Positions 1 to 6,058 of a stretch of 10,816 nucleotides of DNA are shown piece by piece (positions within the stretch are counted from its first letter, which is position 1; each line of letters begins with the position of its first letter). The notes beneath the pieces are model-generated. The model worked only from the letters and a program-made list of their open reading frames with translations, searched no databases and had not been told where the DNA came from. The stretch lies in assembly GCA_023404805.1 (NCBI GenBank), contig JAEYAL010000175.1, forward strand, positions 1-10,816, read 5' to 3'. Both the position numbers and the translations under genes were made by a program. This DNA is from Actinomycetes bacterium (GTDB lineage: Bacteria > Actinomycetota > Thermoleophilia > Solirubrobacterales > Solirubrobacteraceae).

Positions 1-128
1 GTCCGCGCGGCCCGCCAGGTCCCGCCGCCGCAGCCGTGTAGTCGCCGATGTCCGCTGCGCCCTCGCTGTGGATGGCCCGCGGTCCGCGCCGCCCGCTAAG
101 TCCCACCGCCGCAGCCGCGCATTCGCCG
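1..128. repeat. Diverged direct repeat, 81-bp period (two copies visible)
   Basis: Bases 1-47 and 82-128 align without gaps at 40 of 47 positions. Both copies begin GTCCGCGC, share a CCGCCGCAGCCG core and end TCGCCG. Similarity continues weakly beyond each copy (CTGCGC near 54 and 128). The copies start 81 bp apart and the first touches the window edge, so more may lie upstream. The + strand reading frames carry stops inside the copies (TAG at 39, TAA at 97), which argues against a coding repeat on this strand. I recognise no known repeat family. From 129 to about 230 I see nothing else identifiable. Confidence 0.55.
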
Positions 129-231
129 CTGCGCGCCCCGAAATCCGCCGAAGACGTCCCCCGAGAGCGCCACGGCGCCAACGAGCGTCCAGCAAGATCT
201 GCTGCAAAGCATGAACAAAGCCGGAACCGGT

Positions 232-259
232 CTGTCACCGCTTCGTGCGTCGGTATCTT
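232..259 (+). promoter_or_regulatory. Candidate promoter for the secreted hydrolase gene (leaderless)
   Basis: CTGTCA (232-237, 4 of 6 match to TTGACA) is followed after 16 bp by TATCTT (254-259, 4 of 6 match to TATAAT). Transcription would begin about 7 nt further on, exactly at the ATG at 267. No Shine-Dalgarno sequence precedes that ATG, so a leaderless mRNA is the simplest reading. This is visual matching only. Confidence 0.35.
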
Positions 260-266
260 TGCGCGC

Positions 267-1640
267 ATGCGCCTCTCCCCGGCCATTGCTGCTGTCGCGG
301 CCTGCTTCGCTCTGCTGGCGTCTGACGCTGCCGCTGCGACGATCGCTCCGCCCGGACGGATCGAGATCTCTCGACGGGTCGACCCGTCGCTGGATCCGTA
401 CATGAAGACGGAGCTCGTGCAGACGCCGCTGAGCGCGATGACCTTCAACCAGCAGTGGCTGAGCACGCACGCGCGCCCGCTGGTGGTCCACGACTCCGAT
501 CCGGTCGTGAGCCTCAACCTCACGGGCTGGGCGAGCAAGCCGCACGTGTCGGCCTACTACAACGCCACCGGCGTGGCGCCGTGGAACCCGCACCGCATGA
601 AGGAGGCCGAGAAGTGGCTGCTGCGGCAGAAGGGCACCAAGGGCAAGGCCGTGATGGTCGACGGGTGGCGCGCCCTCGACCTGCGCGTCCCGGGGGCGCG
701 CCAGTGGTGGCTCTACGGCGGCGACGGCAAGGCGACCTGCAACCCCGAGCGTGAGCTGCGCGCCGCGCTCGACCTGTTCGCGTGCGGCTACACGAGCCTC
801 TGGCTCGACAACGCCCTCACGACGCCGACGCAGGGCTTCACCCCGACGCCGAAGATCCCGGCCAAGGCCTGGGCGACCGGCGTCCTGACCGTGCTCAAGC
901 AGCTCCGCGCGCTCAAGCCCGCCGGCACCACGTTCACGATCAACATGCACTGGACGGACACCGACTACGGCTATGCCTCCAAGCCGAAGCTCAAGAGCAG
1001 CGCCGGCAGCATCCGAGCGGCCAAGTTCGCCGACCAGGTCGTGATCGAGGGCGGTGCGATCGACCCGGGCCTGCACTACGCGCTGGCAGCCAAGGCGCCG
1101 TGGTCCTACCGCCGCCTCCTCAACTTCGCCGATGGCATGCACAAGCAGCGCATCAAGCTGCAGTGGGAGAAGACCGGCAGCGCCGACCTCACCCGCACCC
1201 GCTCGCCGCTGCGCGGCTCTCCCAAACTCCCGGCGATCCCGTCGTGCCGCGACGGCGACCTGGCCAAGCCCTGGGTGCTCGGCGACAACGCGTGGAAGGC
1301 CCACGTGCGCAGCGCCGCCTTCAACTACGCGACGGCCCTGCTCACGTTCACCACCGGCGACGCCATCGGCGACATGTGCGAGTACCCGGGCCGCGGCTGG
1401 CGCGGCTACGAAGCCGACCTCGGCGACCCGGCAGGCAAGCGCTACGAGAGCGGCGGCGTCATCGCCCGCCAGTTCACCGGCGGTGTCGTCGCAGTGAACT
1501 CGTCCGACAAGGCGCTGACGTTCACCGTGCCGTCAGGCCGCAGCGGCGTCGACCTCGCTTCGCTCACGTGGCCGCAGAGCAACGCCGCCGTCAAGGCCGT
1601 CAAGCTCGCGCCGCGCACCGCAGCCGTCATCAAGTACTAG
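267..1640 (+). CDS. Secreted putative glycoside hydrolase-like protein (GHL15-type TIM barrel)
   Basis: A 457-aa protein, probably exported. The start at 267 was chosen because it gives a clean signal peptide (residues 1-24: Arg2, hydrophobic core, AAAA cleavage region) and sits directly behind a promoter-like element; an in-frame ATG at 48 would add 73 residues of low-complexity Pro/Arg/Ala sequence. The body looks like a retaining-type (beta/alpha)8 fold: a strand ending LWLDN (Asp181), FTIN (Asn226) and VVIEGG (Glu261). The C-terminal 60 or so residues (GGVVAVNSS ... RTAAVIKY) resemble the small beta-sandwich that ends many such enzymes. This pattern recalls the uncharacterised GHL15 group; Asp181 and Glu261 are guesses for catalytic residues and the substrate is unknown. 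The fold class is moderately sure, enzymatic activity unproven. Its stop overlaps that of the opposing transporter gene. Confidence 0.6.
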   Translation: MRLSPAIAAVAACFALLASDAAAATIAPPGRIEISRRVDPSLDPYMKTELVQTPLSAMTFNQQWLSTHARPLVVHDSDPVVSLNLTGWASKPHVSAYYNATGVAPWNPHRMKEAEKWLLRQKGTKGKAVMVDGWRALDLRVPGARQWWLYGGDGKATCNPERELRAALDLFACGYTSLWLDNALTTPTQGFTPTPKIPAKAWATGVLTVLKQLRALKPAGTTFTINMHWTDTDYGYASKPKLKSSAGSIRAAKFADQVVIEGGAIDPGLHYALAAKAPWSYRRLLNFADGMHKQRIKLQWEKTGSADLTRTRSPLRGSPKLPAIPSCRDGDLAKPWVLGDNAWKAHVRSAAFNYATALLTFTTGDAIGDMCEYPGRGWRGYEADLGDPAGKRYESGGVIARQFTGGVVAVNSSDKALTFTVPSGRSGVDLASLTWPQSNAAVKAVKLAPRTAAVIKY

Positions 1641-2836
1641 CCCGCCGTCTGGGCCCGAGTTCCCAGCTGCATGGAGGCGTACAGCGCCGTCAGCGCACCC
1701 GCCGCCGCGAGCGTCAGGAAGGCTGCCGCTGGCACGCCGTAGAGGGCGCTCGTCACGCCCGTGAGGACGGCGACGCCGAGATTGCCCGCGAGCCAGATCA
1801 CCGACGACACGAGCCCAGCCGACTCCGGCATGCGCCGCTCGGCGAGCTCCAACAGGATCGGCAAGGCCGGGACGAGCGCAGCGCCGACGAGCGCGAACAG
1901 GACTGCGAGCACGCCGATCGAGACGTCGAACGCCGCGAGGCCGACCGCGACCGTCGCGACGGCAATCGCGCCGGTGAGCACCTCGCGCTCCTTGCCGCGC
2001 CGCGCCGCCAGCGCAGGCAGGAACGCGGCCACGAGCAGCCCCGCCAGGACCATGCCATCGACCAGCAGGTCCGCGGTGTCGGTCGAGTGCCCCCGCTCCT
2101 CCAGCAGCGGCTGGGCTCCGCCGAGCAGCGCGCCGACCACGCCGAAGCCGCCGAACGCCAGCACGGCGAGCACCCGGATCCCCGGGTCGCGCAGCACACG
2201 CCGGATGCCCGCCGCGTCGACCTCGTCGGCGAGATGCGCCGTCGTCGTATGCCGCACCGTCCACGCCATCCACACGCCGGCCGCGACGCCGAGGGCGGCC
2301 TGCGCCTCGAGCAGCGGCCGCAGGTCGCCGCTGGTGTCGAGCGCCAGCGGCATCGTGTAGCCGAGCAGGATGCCGAGGAAGAACCCGACCGACCCTGCGG
2401 CGATGCCTGCGGGCCGCTGCTCAGCGGGTAGATGCGCGCGGGCGACGACGGTGAGCCCGCTCAGCAGGATCGGCTGGCCGACCGCGACGACGAGCTGTCC
2501 GGCCATCGCCGCGCCGTAGGAGTCGCCGATCAACCGGACCGCGCCGCCGACGGCGGTCAAGCACGCACCAGCCAGCAGCGAGCCGCGCGGCGCCCGGTCG
2601 AGCAGGTGCCCAGCGGGGATCGCCAGCAGCACGTAGAGCGCCGGGTAGACCAGGTTGAGCGCCGCGATCGCACCGGTCGAGACGCCGTAGAAGCCCGCGG
2701 CGTCGGTCGCGACGGGCGCATAGGTGAGCCAGAAGACCTGCGTGACGCCCGCGACCGCAGCAGTCGCCAAGACCGGGTTCCAGCCCCGCAGCGCCCCGCG
2801 CGGGGCACCGCCCGCAGCGGCCCGAGGCGCGGACAT
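1637..2836 (-). CDS. MFS transporter, SLC49/FLVCR-like
   Basis: A 399-aa integral membrane protein of usual MFS length, with about 12 hydrophobic segments from residue 22 to the C terminus. The loop between helices 2 and 3 carries the MFS motif A form GHLLDRAPRG (76-85). The N-terminal half (VFWLTYAP at 34-41, FYGVST at 49-54, then GQLVVAVGQP and a GILLGYTMP helix) resembles the SLC49/FLVCR branch, whose animal members were first reported as heme exporters and later as choline/ethanolamine transporters. That assignment is from memory of family motifs; substrate is unknown. ATG at 2836 lies 2 nt after the stop of the DUF2236 gene, with no Shine-Dalgarno, so translation is probably coupled. A longer reading to 3268 is only an out-of-frame shadow of the upstream gene. 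Confidence 0.75.
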   Translation of the reverse strand: MSAPRAAAGGAPRGALRGWNPVLATAAVAGVTQVFWLTYAPVATDAAGFYGVSTGAIAALNLVYPALYVLLAIPAGHLLDRAPRGSLLAGACLTAVGGAVRLIGDSYGAAMAGQLVVAVGQPILLSGLTVVARAHLPAEQRPAGIAAGSVGFFLGILLGYTMPLALDTSGDLRPLLEAQAALGVAAGVWMAWTVRHTTTAHLADEVDAAGIRRVLRDPGIRVLAVLAFGGFGVVGALLGGAQPLLEERGHSTDTADLLVDGMVLAGLLVAAFLPALAARRGKEREVLTGAIAVATVAVGLAAFDVSIGVLAVLFALVGAALVPALPILLELAERRMPESAGLVSSVIWLAGNLGVAVLTGVTSALYGVPAAAFLTLAAAGALTALYASMQLGTRAQTAG

Positions 2837-2838
2837 GG

Positions 2839-3705
2839 CTAGGCGAAGCGCCGTTCGACGAGCGCCGCGATGTCGGAGTAGCCGCGCCCCGGGGCCGGCA
2901 TCACGAACGGCGGCACGTGCCGCACGACCGACGGCGCCAGCGGGCTCGCCACATGCCGCCACCACAGGCCGAGCGCCCCGAGCGTGAGCCCGCGCGCCGG
3001 CACGGGCAAGAAGCCGAACTGGCGCTGCAGGTCGCCAGGCAGCGAGTCGATCGTGAGCTGGTTGATCAGCTCCTTCACCGGCAGCAACGCAGGCGGCACC
3101 GGCGGGTTCAGGATCACCTTGCGTGAGAGCTCGCGCGCGTCGTCCGTCACGACCAAGCGGCCGCTCTCGAGCATCCCCTCCATGTACTCCAGGTGTACCG
3201 CGTAGGTGCTCGGCATGTCGCCAGCGTCGAGGCCGAAGATCTCGCCGACGCGCCGCCACTGCTGCCACAGCTCCTCGCGCTCGCGGCGCGACAGCGGCCG
3301 CACGAAGCGCTCAAACGCGCGGTACGAAGAGTCGATGAACGACGCCAGGATCCACAGCAGCAGCTCCGGATCGTCGCCGCGGAACTCGGTGCCGGCAGGG
3401 TAGGGGCCGATCGTCTCCTTGAGCGTGCCGCGCACCCGCGCGTGCATCGTCCCGACGATCTCCTGCACCTCGCGCGCCTGCGTTTCGCTGCCGTAGATCA
3501 CCGTGTTCACCGCGAGCGCGGTGCGGGCGAGCCGCGGATGCGGGTCCTCGGCGGCAGCGGTGTGGCTGAAGAAGCCGACGAAGGCGACGGGATGCGCCGC
3601 CTGCATGAAGAGCGCACGGGCGCCCGAGAGCGCGACCAGGCGCTCGCGCTGAACCTCTCGGATCAGCGAGCCTTCGGCGAAGAACGGGAGGTCGGCTGGC
3701 GTCAC
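2839..3705 (-). CDS. DUF2236 / MpaB-family (rubber oxygenase-like) protein
   Basis: 288 aa, within the usual size for bacterial DUF2236 proteins. Family hallmarks are in order: the QAAHPVA segment (His38-Pro39), SHT (His48), a VNTVIYGS helix (67-73), HARVRG (88-93), DDPELLLW (111-118) and a RAFERFVRPLS stretch. Characterised relatives include latex-clearing protein, a heme b dioxygenase of polyisoprene, and the fungal MpaB oxygenase. Heme binding and oxygenase chemistry are therefore possible here, but most members have no known substrate. No signal peptide is evident. The start is GTG at 3705, overlapping the upstream stop (GTGA), with a GAGGTGG Shine-Dalgarno just before it; this decides the start. 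It is in an operon with the small upstream gene and the MFS gene downstream. Confidence 0.85.
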   Translation of the reverse strand: MTPADLPFFAEGSLIREVQRERLVALSGARALFMQAAHPVAFVGFFSHTAAAEDPHPRLARTALAVNTVIYGSETQAREVQEIVGTMHARVRGTLKETIGPYPAGTEFRGDDPELLLWILASFIDSSYRAFERFVRPLSRREREELWQQWRRVGEIFGLDAGDMPSTYAVHLEYMEGMLESGRLVVTDDARELSRKVILNPPVPPALLPVKELINQLTIDSLPGDLQRQFGFLPVPARGLTLGALGLWWRHVASPLAPSVVRHVPPFVMPAPGRGYSDIAALVERRFA

Positions 3706-3893
3706 GCCACCTCGGGGCCGGACGGGCGCTCGCGTGACTCGGCCAGCAGCCGCCGCACCTGGCTGGTGCGTGCGGCCGTCAGCGAGCCCGCGTCTGCGTC
3801 GGCAAAAGCCGCGCGGCGCTGGCGCCGTTCCTGTACGAGCCGCTGAACCTGGTCAAAGGGAATGAGCTCTGCGGTGCGCTGAGAATCAGTCAT
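3702..3893 (-). CDS. Small charged hypothetical protein
   Basis: 63 aa from ATG at 3893. I do not recognise the family. It is soluble-looking and rich in Arg, Glu, Gln and Ala, with a likely amphipathic helix VQRLVQERRQRRAAF in the first half and a second (QVRRLLAESRER) near the end; there are no cysteines or membrane segments. It is probably real because it shares a 4-bp GTGA overlap with the DUF2236 gene, lies first in that operon, and its 3' end supplies the next gene's Shine-Dalgarno. A TTG at 3968 would add 25 residues (88 aa). It has a TATCCG -10-like box 8 nt upstream (minus strand), but the extra part is Pro-rich and its third-position GC is lower. The ATG has only a weak ACGGAA upstream. 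Function unknown. Confidence 0.55.
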   Translation of the reverse strand: MTDSQRTAELIPFDQVQRLVQERRQRRAAFADADAGSLTAARTSQVRRLLAESRERPSGPEVA

Positions 3894-4058
3894 TTCCGTC
3901 TGCGGTTTCGGTTGCGGGTCGATCGGGACGGGTCGTCCGGTACTCAGGTGATCGGTCAGCGGTCGCAAAACTTCAGCGGATACGTGGGAAAATCACGGTC
4001 GGGTGACAACGCGCCCAGGCCGGTGCCGCGTCGATACAAAGGGTACGCTGGCCGGACC
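3894..4058. promoter_or_regulatory. Divergent intergenic region between the DUF2236 and siroheme/ccm/hem operons
   Basis: 165 bp separating two head-to-head operons, so it should hold promoters for both. On the + strand a TACGCT -10-like box (4044-4049) lies 9 nt before the ATG at 4059, which would give a nearly leaderless transcript; no convincing -35 stands at the right distance. A GTGACA (4003-4008, 5 of 6 to TTGACA) is too far upstream to pair with it. On the - strand a TATCCG box reads from 3982 to 3977. I see no clear operator palindrome. Confidence 0.4.
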
Positions 4059-4805
4059 ATGCCGGCTCAGGTCTTCGAGGGCAAAGAGTGCGTCTGCCAG
4101 TTCAGACGTGGTCGCTGCGACCAGTCCTGCGTGCGGGACATGCTCGCGACCCCGTTCTACATCGCCTGCCTGCGGCTCACGGGGCGCAGCTGCCTCGTCG
4201 TCGGCGGCGGTGAGATCGGCCTGGAGAAGGTCGAGGGCCTGCTCGCCTGCGACGGCAAGGTCACCGTCGTCTCGCCCGATCTCGGCCCGGGCCTCCAGGA
4301 GCTCGCCGACGAAGGCTCGATCGAGCACGTCGCCCGCGACTACGAGCCCGCCGATCTCGTCGGCCGCTTCCTCGTGATCGCCTGCACCGACGACACCGAG
4401 GTCAACATCCGCGTCTACGACGACGCCGAGCGCCGCGCGATGCTCGTGAACGTGGTCGACGTGCCCCCGCTGTGCAACTTCATCCTGCCGGCGATCCTGC
4501 GCACGGGCCCGCTCGCGATCGCCATCTCGACGGCCGGCGCGTCGCCCGCGCTCGCCAAGCGGATGAAGGCCGAGATCGCCGAGCAATTCGGTGAGGAGTA
4601 CGCGCGCCTGGCCGTGATCCTCAACGGCGTGCGCGGCTGGGCGAAGGCCACGCTGCCGACCTATCAAGACCGCAAAGCCTTCTTCGAAGGCATCGTCGGC
4701 GGAGACCCGGATCCCATCCAGCTGCTGCGCGACGACCGCACCGACGAGCTCATGCACGTGATCTCTCAGGCTCAAGCGGCCGCACAGCAGAGGGTGGCCG
4801 CATGA
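4059..4805 (+). CDS. Siroheme synthase: precorrin-2 dehydrogenase / sirohydrochlorin ferrochelatase
   Basis: 248 aa, the Met8p/CysG N-terminal-domain type. It oxidises precorrin-2 with NAD and is expected to insert iron, giving siroheme for sulfite or nitrite reductase; in this operon CobA supplies the precorrin-2. Features: core start PFYIACLRLTGR (32-43), the Rossmann loop VVGGGEIGLEK (47-57), ACTDD (108-112), and NVVDVPPLCNF (131-141), where Asp134 matches the catalytic Asp of Met8p/CysG; then the STAGASPALAKRM helix. The start at 4059 gives a 27-residue extension with Cys11, 13, 20 and 24. Homologues usually begin near the ATG at 4140 (167-codon-shorter choice is not needed; only 27 codons differ). 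I prefer 4059 because codon third positions remain GC-rich across the extension, a -10-like box sits just upstream, and 4140 lacks a properly spaced Shine-Dalgarno. Its stop overlaps the next gene by ATGA. Confidence 0.88.
   Translation: MPAQVFEGKECVCQFRRGRCDQSCVRDMLATPFYIACLRLTGRSCLVVGGGEIGLEKVEGLLACDGKVTVVSPDLGPGLQELADEGSIEHVARDYEPADLVGRFLVIACTDDTEVNIRVYDDAERRAMLVNVVDVPPLCNFILPAILRTGPLAIAISTAGASPALAKRMKAEIAEQFGEEYARLAVILNGVRGWAKATLPTYQDRKAFFEGIVGGDPDPIQLLRDDRTDELMHVISQAQAAAQQRVAA
4105..4126 (+). other. Hairpin in the 5' part of the siroheme synthase gene
   Basis: TGGTCG (4109-4114), loop CTG, CGACCA (4118-4123) form a perfect 6-bp stem. GAC (4105-4107) and GTC (4124-4126) extend it to 9 bp around one bulged G (4108). 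It ends 13 nt before the alternative ATG at 4140 and covers the last two codons of the Cys cluster. It has no following U-run, so it is not a standard terminator. A regulatory role is only a possibility. Confidence 0.45.
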
Positions 4806-5356
4806 CCATCCCAGCCGTGATCGTGATCGCGCACGACCCGCACAGCCCGGAGCTCTCCGTCGAGGAGTACGGCCCGGAGGTCGCGGCGCGCGTGGAATCG
4901 ATCGGTGGCGACGTGCTCGCGATCGAGCTGGTGCCGCTCGGCGGCGAGCTGTTCGAGGAGCGGCTGCAGCACTACATCGACGAGCAGGTCTGCCTGCTGC
5001 TCACGTGCGGTGGCGCGGGCATCGGCCCCGACGACATCGTTCCTGAGCTCACGTCGATCATCGTCGAGCGGCGCGTGCCGGGTGTGGAGGAGCTGCTCCG
5101 CCGCGCGCTGGCTGAGGAGGCGCCTGAGGGCACGCTCGAGCGCGGCGCCTGCGGCATCGCGGGGGAGACCCTCGTGGTGAACCTGCCGCGTGAGGTGCGT
5201 TTGATCGAGGCAGCGCTGGCGTCGCTGGCGCCGGTCATCCCGACGATCCGCGAGCGCCTCGAAGGCCGCGAGCCGGCGAGCGACCTGCGCGACGACCCGT
5301 CAGCGCGCGACGCGGCCGACGACGAAGACGACTTCTACGACGACGAAGAAGACTGA
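4802..5356 (+). CDS. MogA/MoaB-like (MoCF_biosynth) protein with acidic tail
   Basis: 184 aa. The fold signature is LLLTCGGAGIGPDDIVPE (65-82), matching the TTGGTG...D loop of molybdopterin-binding MogA/MoaB/CinA domains, followed by RRVPGVEELLRRAL and a late AGETLVVNLP strand as in those families, where MogA adenylylates molybdopterin. It is divergent: the usual first-loop D-x-S-G is EEYG (21-24) and the VPDD segment is VPLGG. The last 30 or so residues are an acidic tail (DDEDDFYDDEED) absent from standard MogA. Start ATG overlaps the siroheme gene stop (ATGA). No other molybdenum cofactor gene is in view; its neighbours are siroheme and cytochrome c genes, so its role may differ from MogA. 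Domain call is fairly sure, reaction is not. Confidence 0.7.
   Translation: MTIPAVIVIAHDPHSPELSVEEYGPEVAARVESIGGDVLAIELVPLGGELFEERLQHYIDEQVCLLLTCGGAGIGPDDIVPELTSIIVERRVPGVEELLRRALAEEAPEGTLERGACGIAGETLVVNLPREVRLIEAALASLAPVIPTIRERLEGREPASDLRDDPSARDAADDEDDFYDDEED
5317..5349 (+). repeat. Short in-gene direct repeat coding the acidic tail
   Basis: The 12-mer CGACGACGAAGA occurs at 5317-5328 and again at 5338-5349, a 21-bp (7-codon) spacing that codes for two DDE(E/D) runs flanking FY. It may have arisen by slippage. Confidence 0.6.
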
Positions 5357-5386
5357 GGCATCCGGGCGCCTGAGGCCATCCCGGCG

Positions 5387-6058
5387 ATCCTCGCCAAGGG
5401 GCTGCTCGCCGCTCACGGCCGCACGCCCGTCCTGCGCGACCTGTCGCTGCGGGTCGAGACCGGTGCCACTGTCGCGCTGCTGGGCGCCAACGGGTCCGGC
5501 AAGACCACGCTGCTTGCGCTGCTCGCCGGGCTGCGCAGCCACCACGGCGGCGAGCTGAGCGTCCTCGGGCACGAGCTCCCCGGTGAGCGCTGGGCGCTGC
5601 GCGGCCAGGTCGGGCTCGTCTCCCACCAGCCGCTGCTCTACCGGGATCTCACGATCCGCGAAAACCTGGACTACCACGCGCGGCTGCACGGGCTGCCGGG
5701 CGGGCGGGTCGACGAGGTGGTCGCGGCCGCCGGGCTCGAAGACCGCGCCGAGCAGCACGTCGGCGCGCTCTCCCGCGGTCTCACGCAGCGGGCCGCTGTC
5801 GCCCGGGCGCTGCTCAGCGACCCGCCCCTGCTGTTGCTCGACGAGCCGCTCGCCAACCTCGATCCGGTCGCCGCGGAGCTCGTCGGCGCGCTGATCGGGC
5901 CCCGGCCCGGCCGCACGCGGGTGATCGCCAGCCACGACCCGGCCTCGGCGCTGAAGGAGGCCGACGGCGTGATCGTCCTCGGGCCGTCGGCAACGGTGAA
6001 GCACGTGGGGCCGAGCGCCGGGATGACGGCCGCCGATGTGGAGGCGCTCTACCGGTGA
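5387..6058 (+). CDS. ccmA: Heme exporter ATP-binding subunit CcmA (non-canonical start)
   Basis: ABC ATPase that with CcmB and CcmC drives heme handling for cytochrome c maturation at the inner face of the membrane. About 223 aa from an ATC at 5387. Numbered from there: Walker A GANGSGKTT (33-41), Q-loop HQP (Gln81), signature LSRGLTQR (the SRG form common in CcmA rather than SGG), Walker B LLLLDEPLANLD, and the ASHD switch His. The odd point is the start: the frame opens just after the TGA at 5354-5356 and has no ATG, GTG or TTG until 5717, well past Walker A. ATC at 5387 gives the expected first strand (LAKGLLAAHGRTPVLRDL) with a GAGG (5372-5375) 11 nt upstream; ATC 5378 and CTG 5402 are alternatives. 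A base error in the assembly is also possible. Stop overlaps ccmB (GTGA). Confidence 0.85.
   Translation: MLAKGLLAAHGRTPVLRDLSLRVETGATVALLGANGSGKTTLLALLAGLRSHHGGELSVLGHELPGERWALRGQVGLVSHQPLLYRDLTIRENLDYHARLHGLPGGRVDEVVAAAGLEDRAEQHVGALSRGLTQRAAVARALLSDPPLLLLDEPLANLDPVAAELVGALIGPRPGRTRVIASHDPASALKEADGVIVLGPSATVKHVGPSAGMTAADVEALYR

Noticed and set aside
48..266. In-frame N-terminal extension of the hydrolase from the ATG at 48
   Set aside because: It would bury the signal peptide behind 73 low-complexity residues and run through part of the direct repeat.
96..1304. A 402-codon - strand frame opposite the hydrolase gene
   Set aside because: Composition is Arg/Gly/Val-rich without any family motif, while the + strand has a signal peptide and TIM-barrel motifs.
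1649..1666. CTGGG...CCCAG inverted repeat just after the hydrolase stop, as a terminator
   Set aside because: Only a 5-bp stem with an 8-nt loop and no U-run, and it lies inside transporter coding sequence.
782..2431. A 549-codon + strand frame spanning the hydrolase end and the transporter
   Set aside because: It crosses two convergent genes and reads as His/Arg/Gln-rich nonsense.
2837..3268. Longer N terminus for the MFS transporter starting at 3268
   Set aside because: The extra residues are Arg/Ala-rich and lie out of frame over the DUF2236 gene; the ATG at 2836 is 2 nt after that gene's stop.
4003..4008. GTGACA as the -35 box of the siroheme operon
   Set aside because: It is about 35 bp from the TACGCT box and 26 bp from TACAAA, too far for either pairing.
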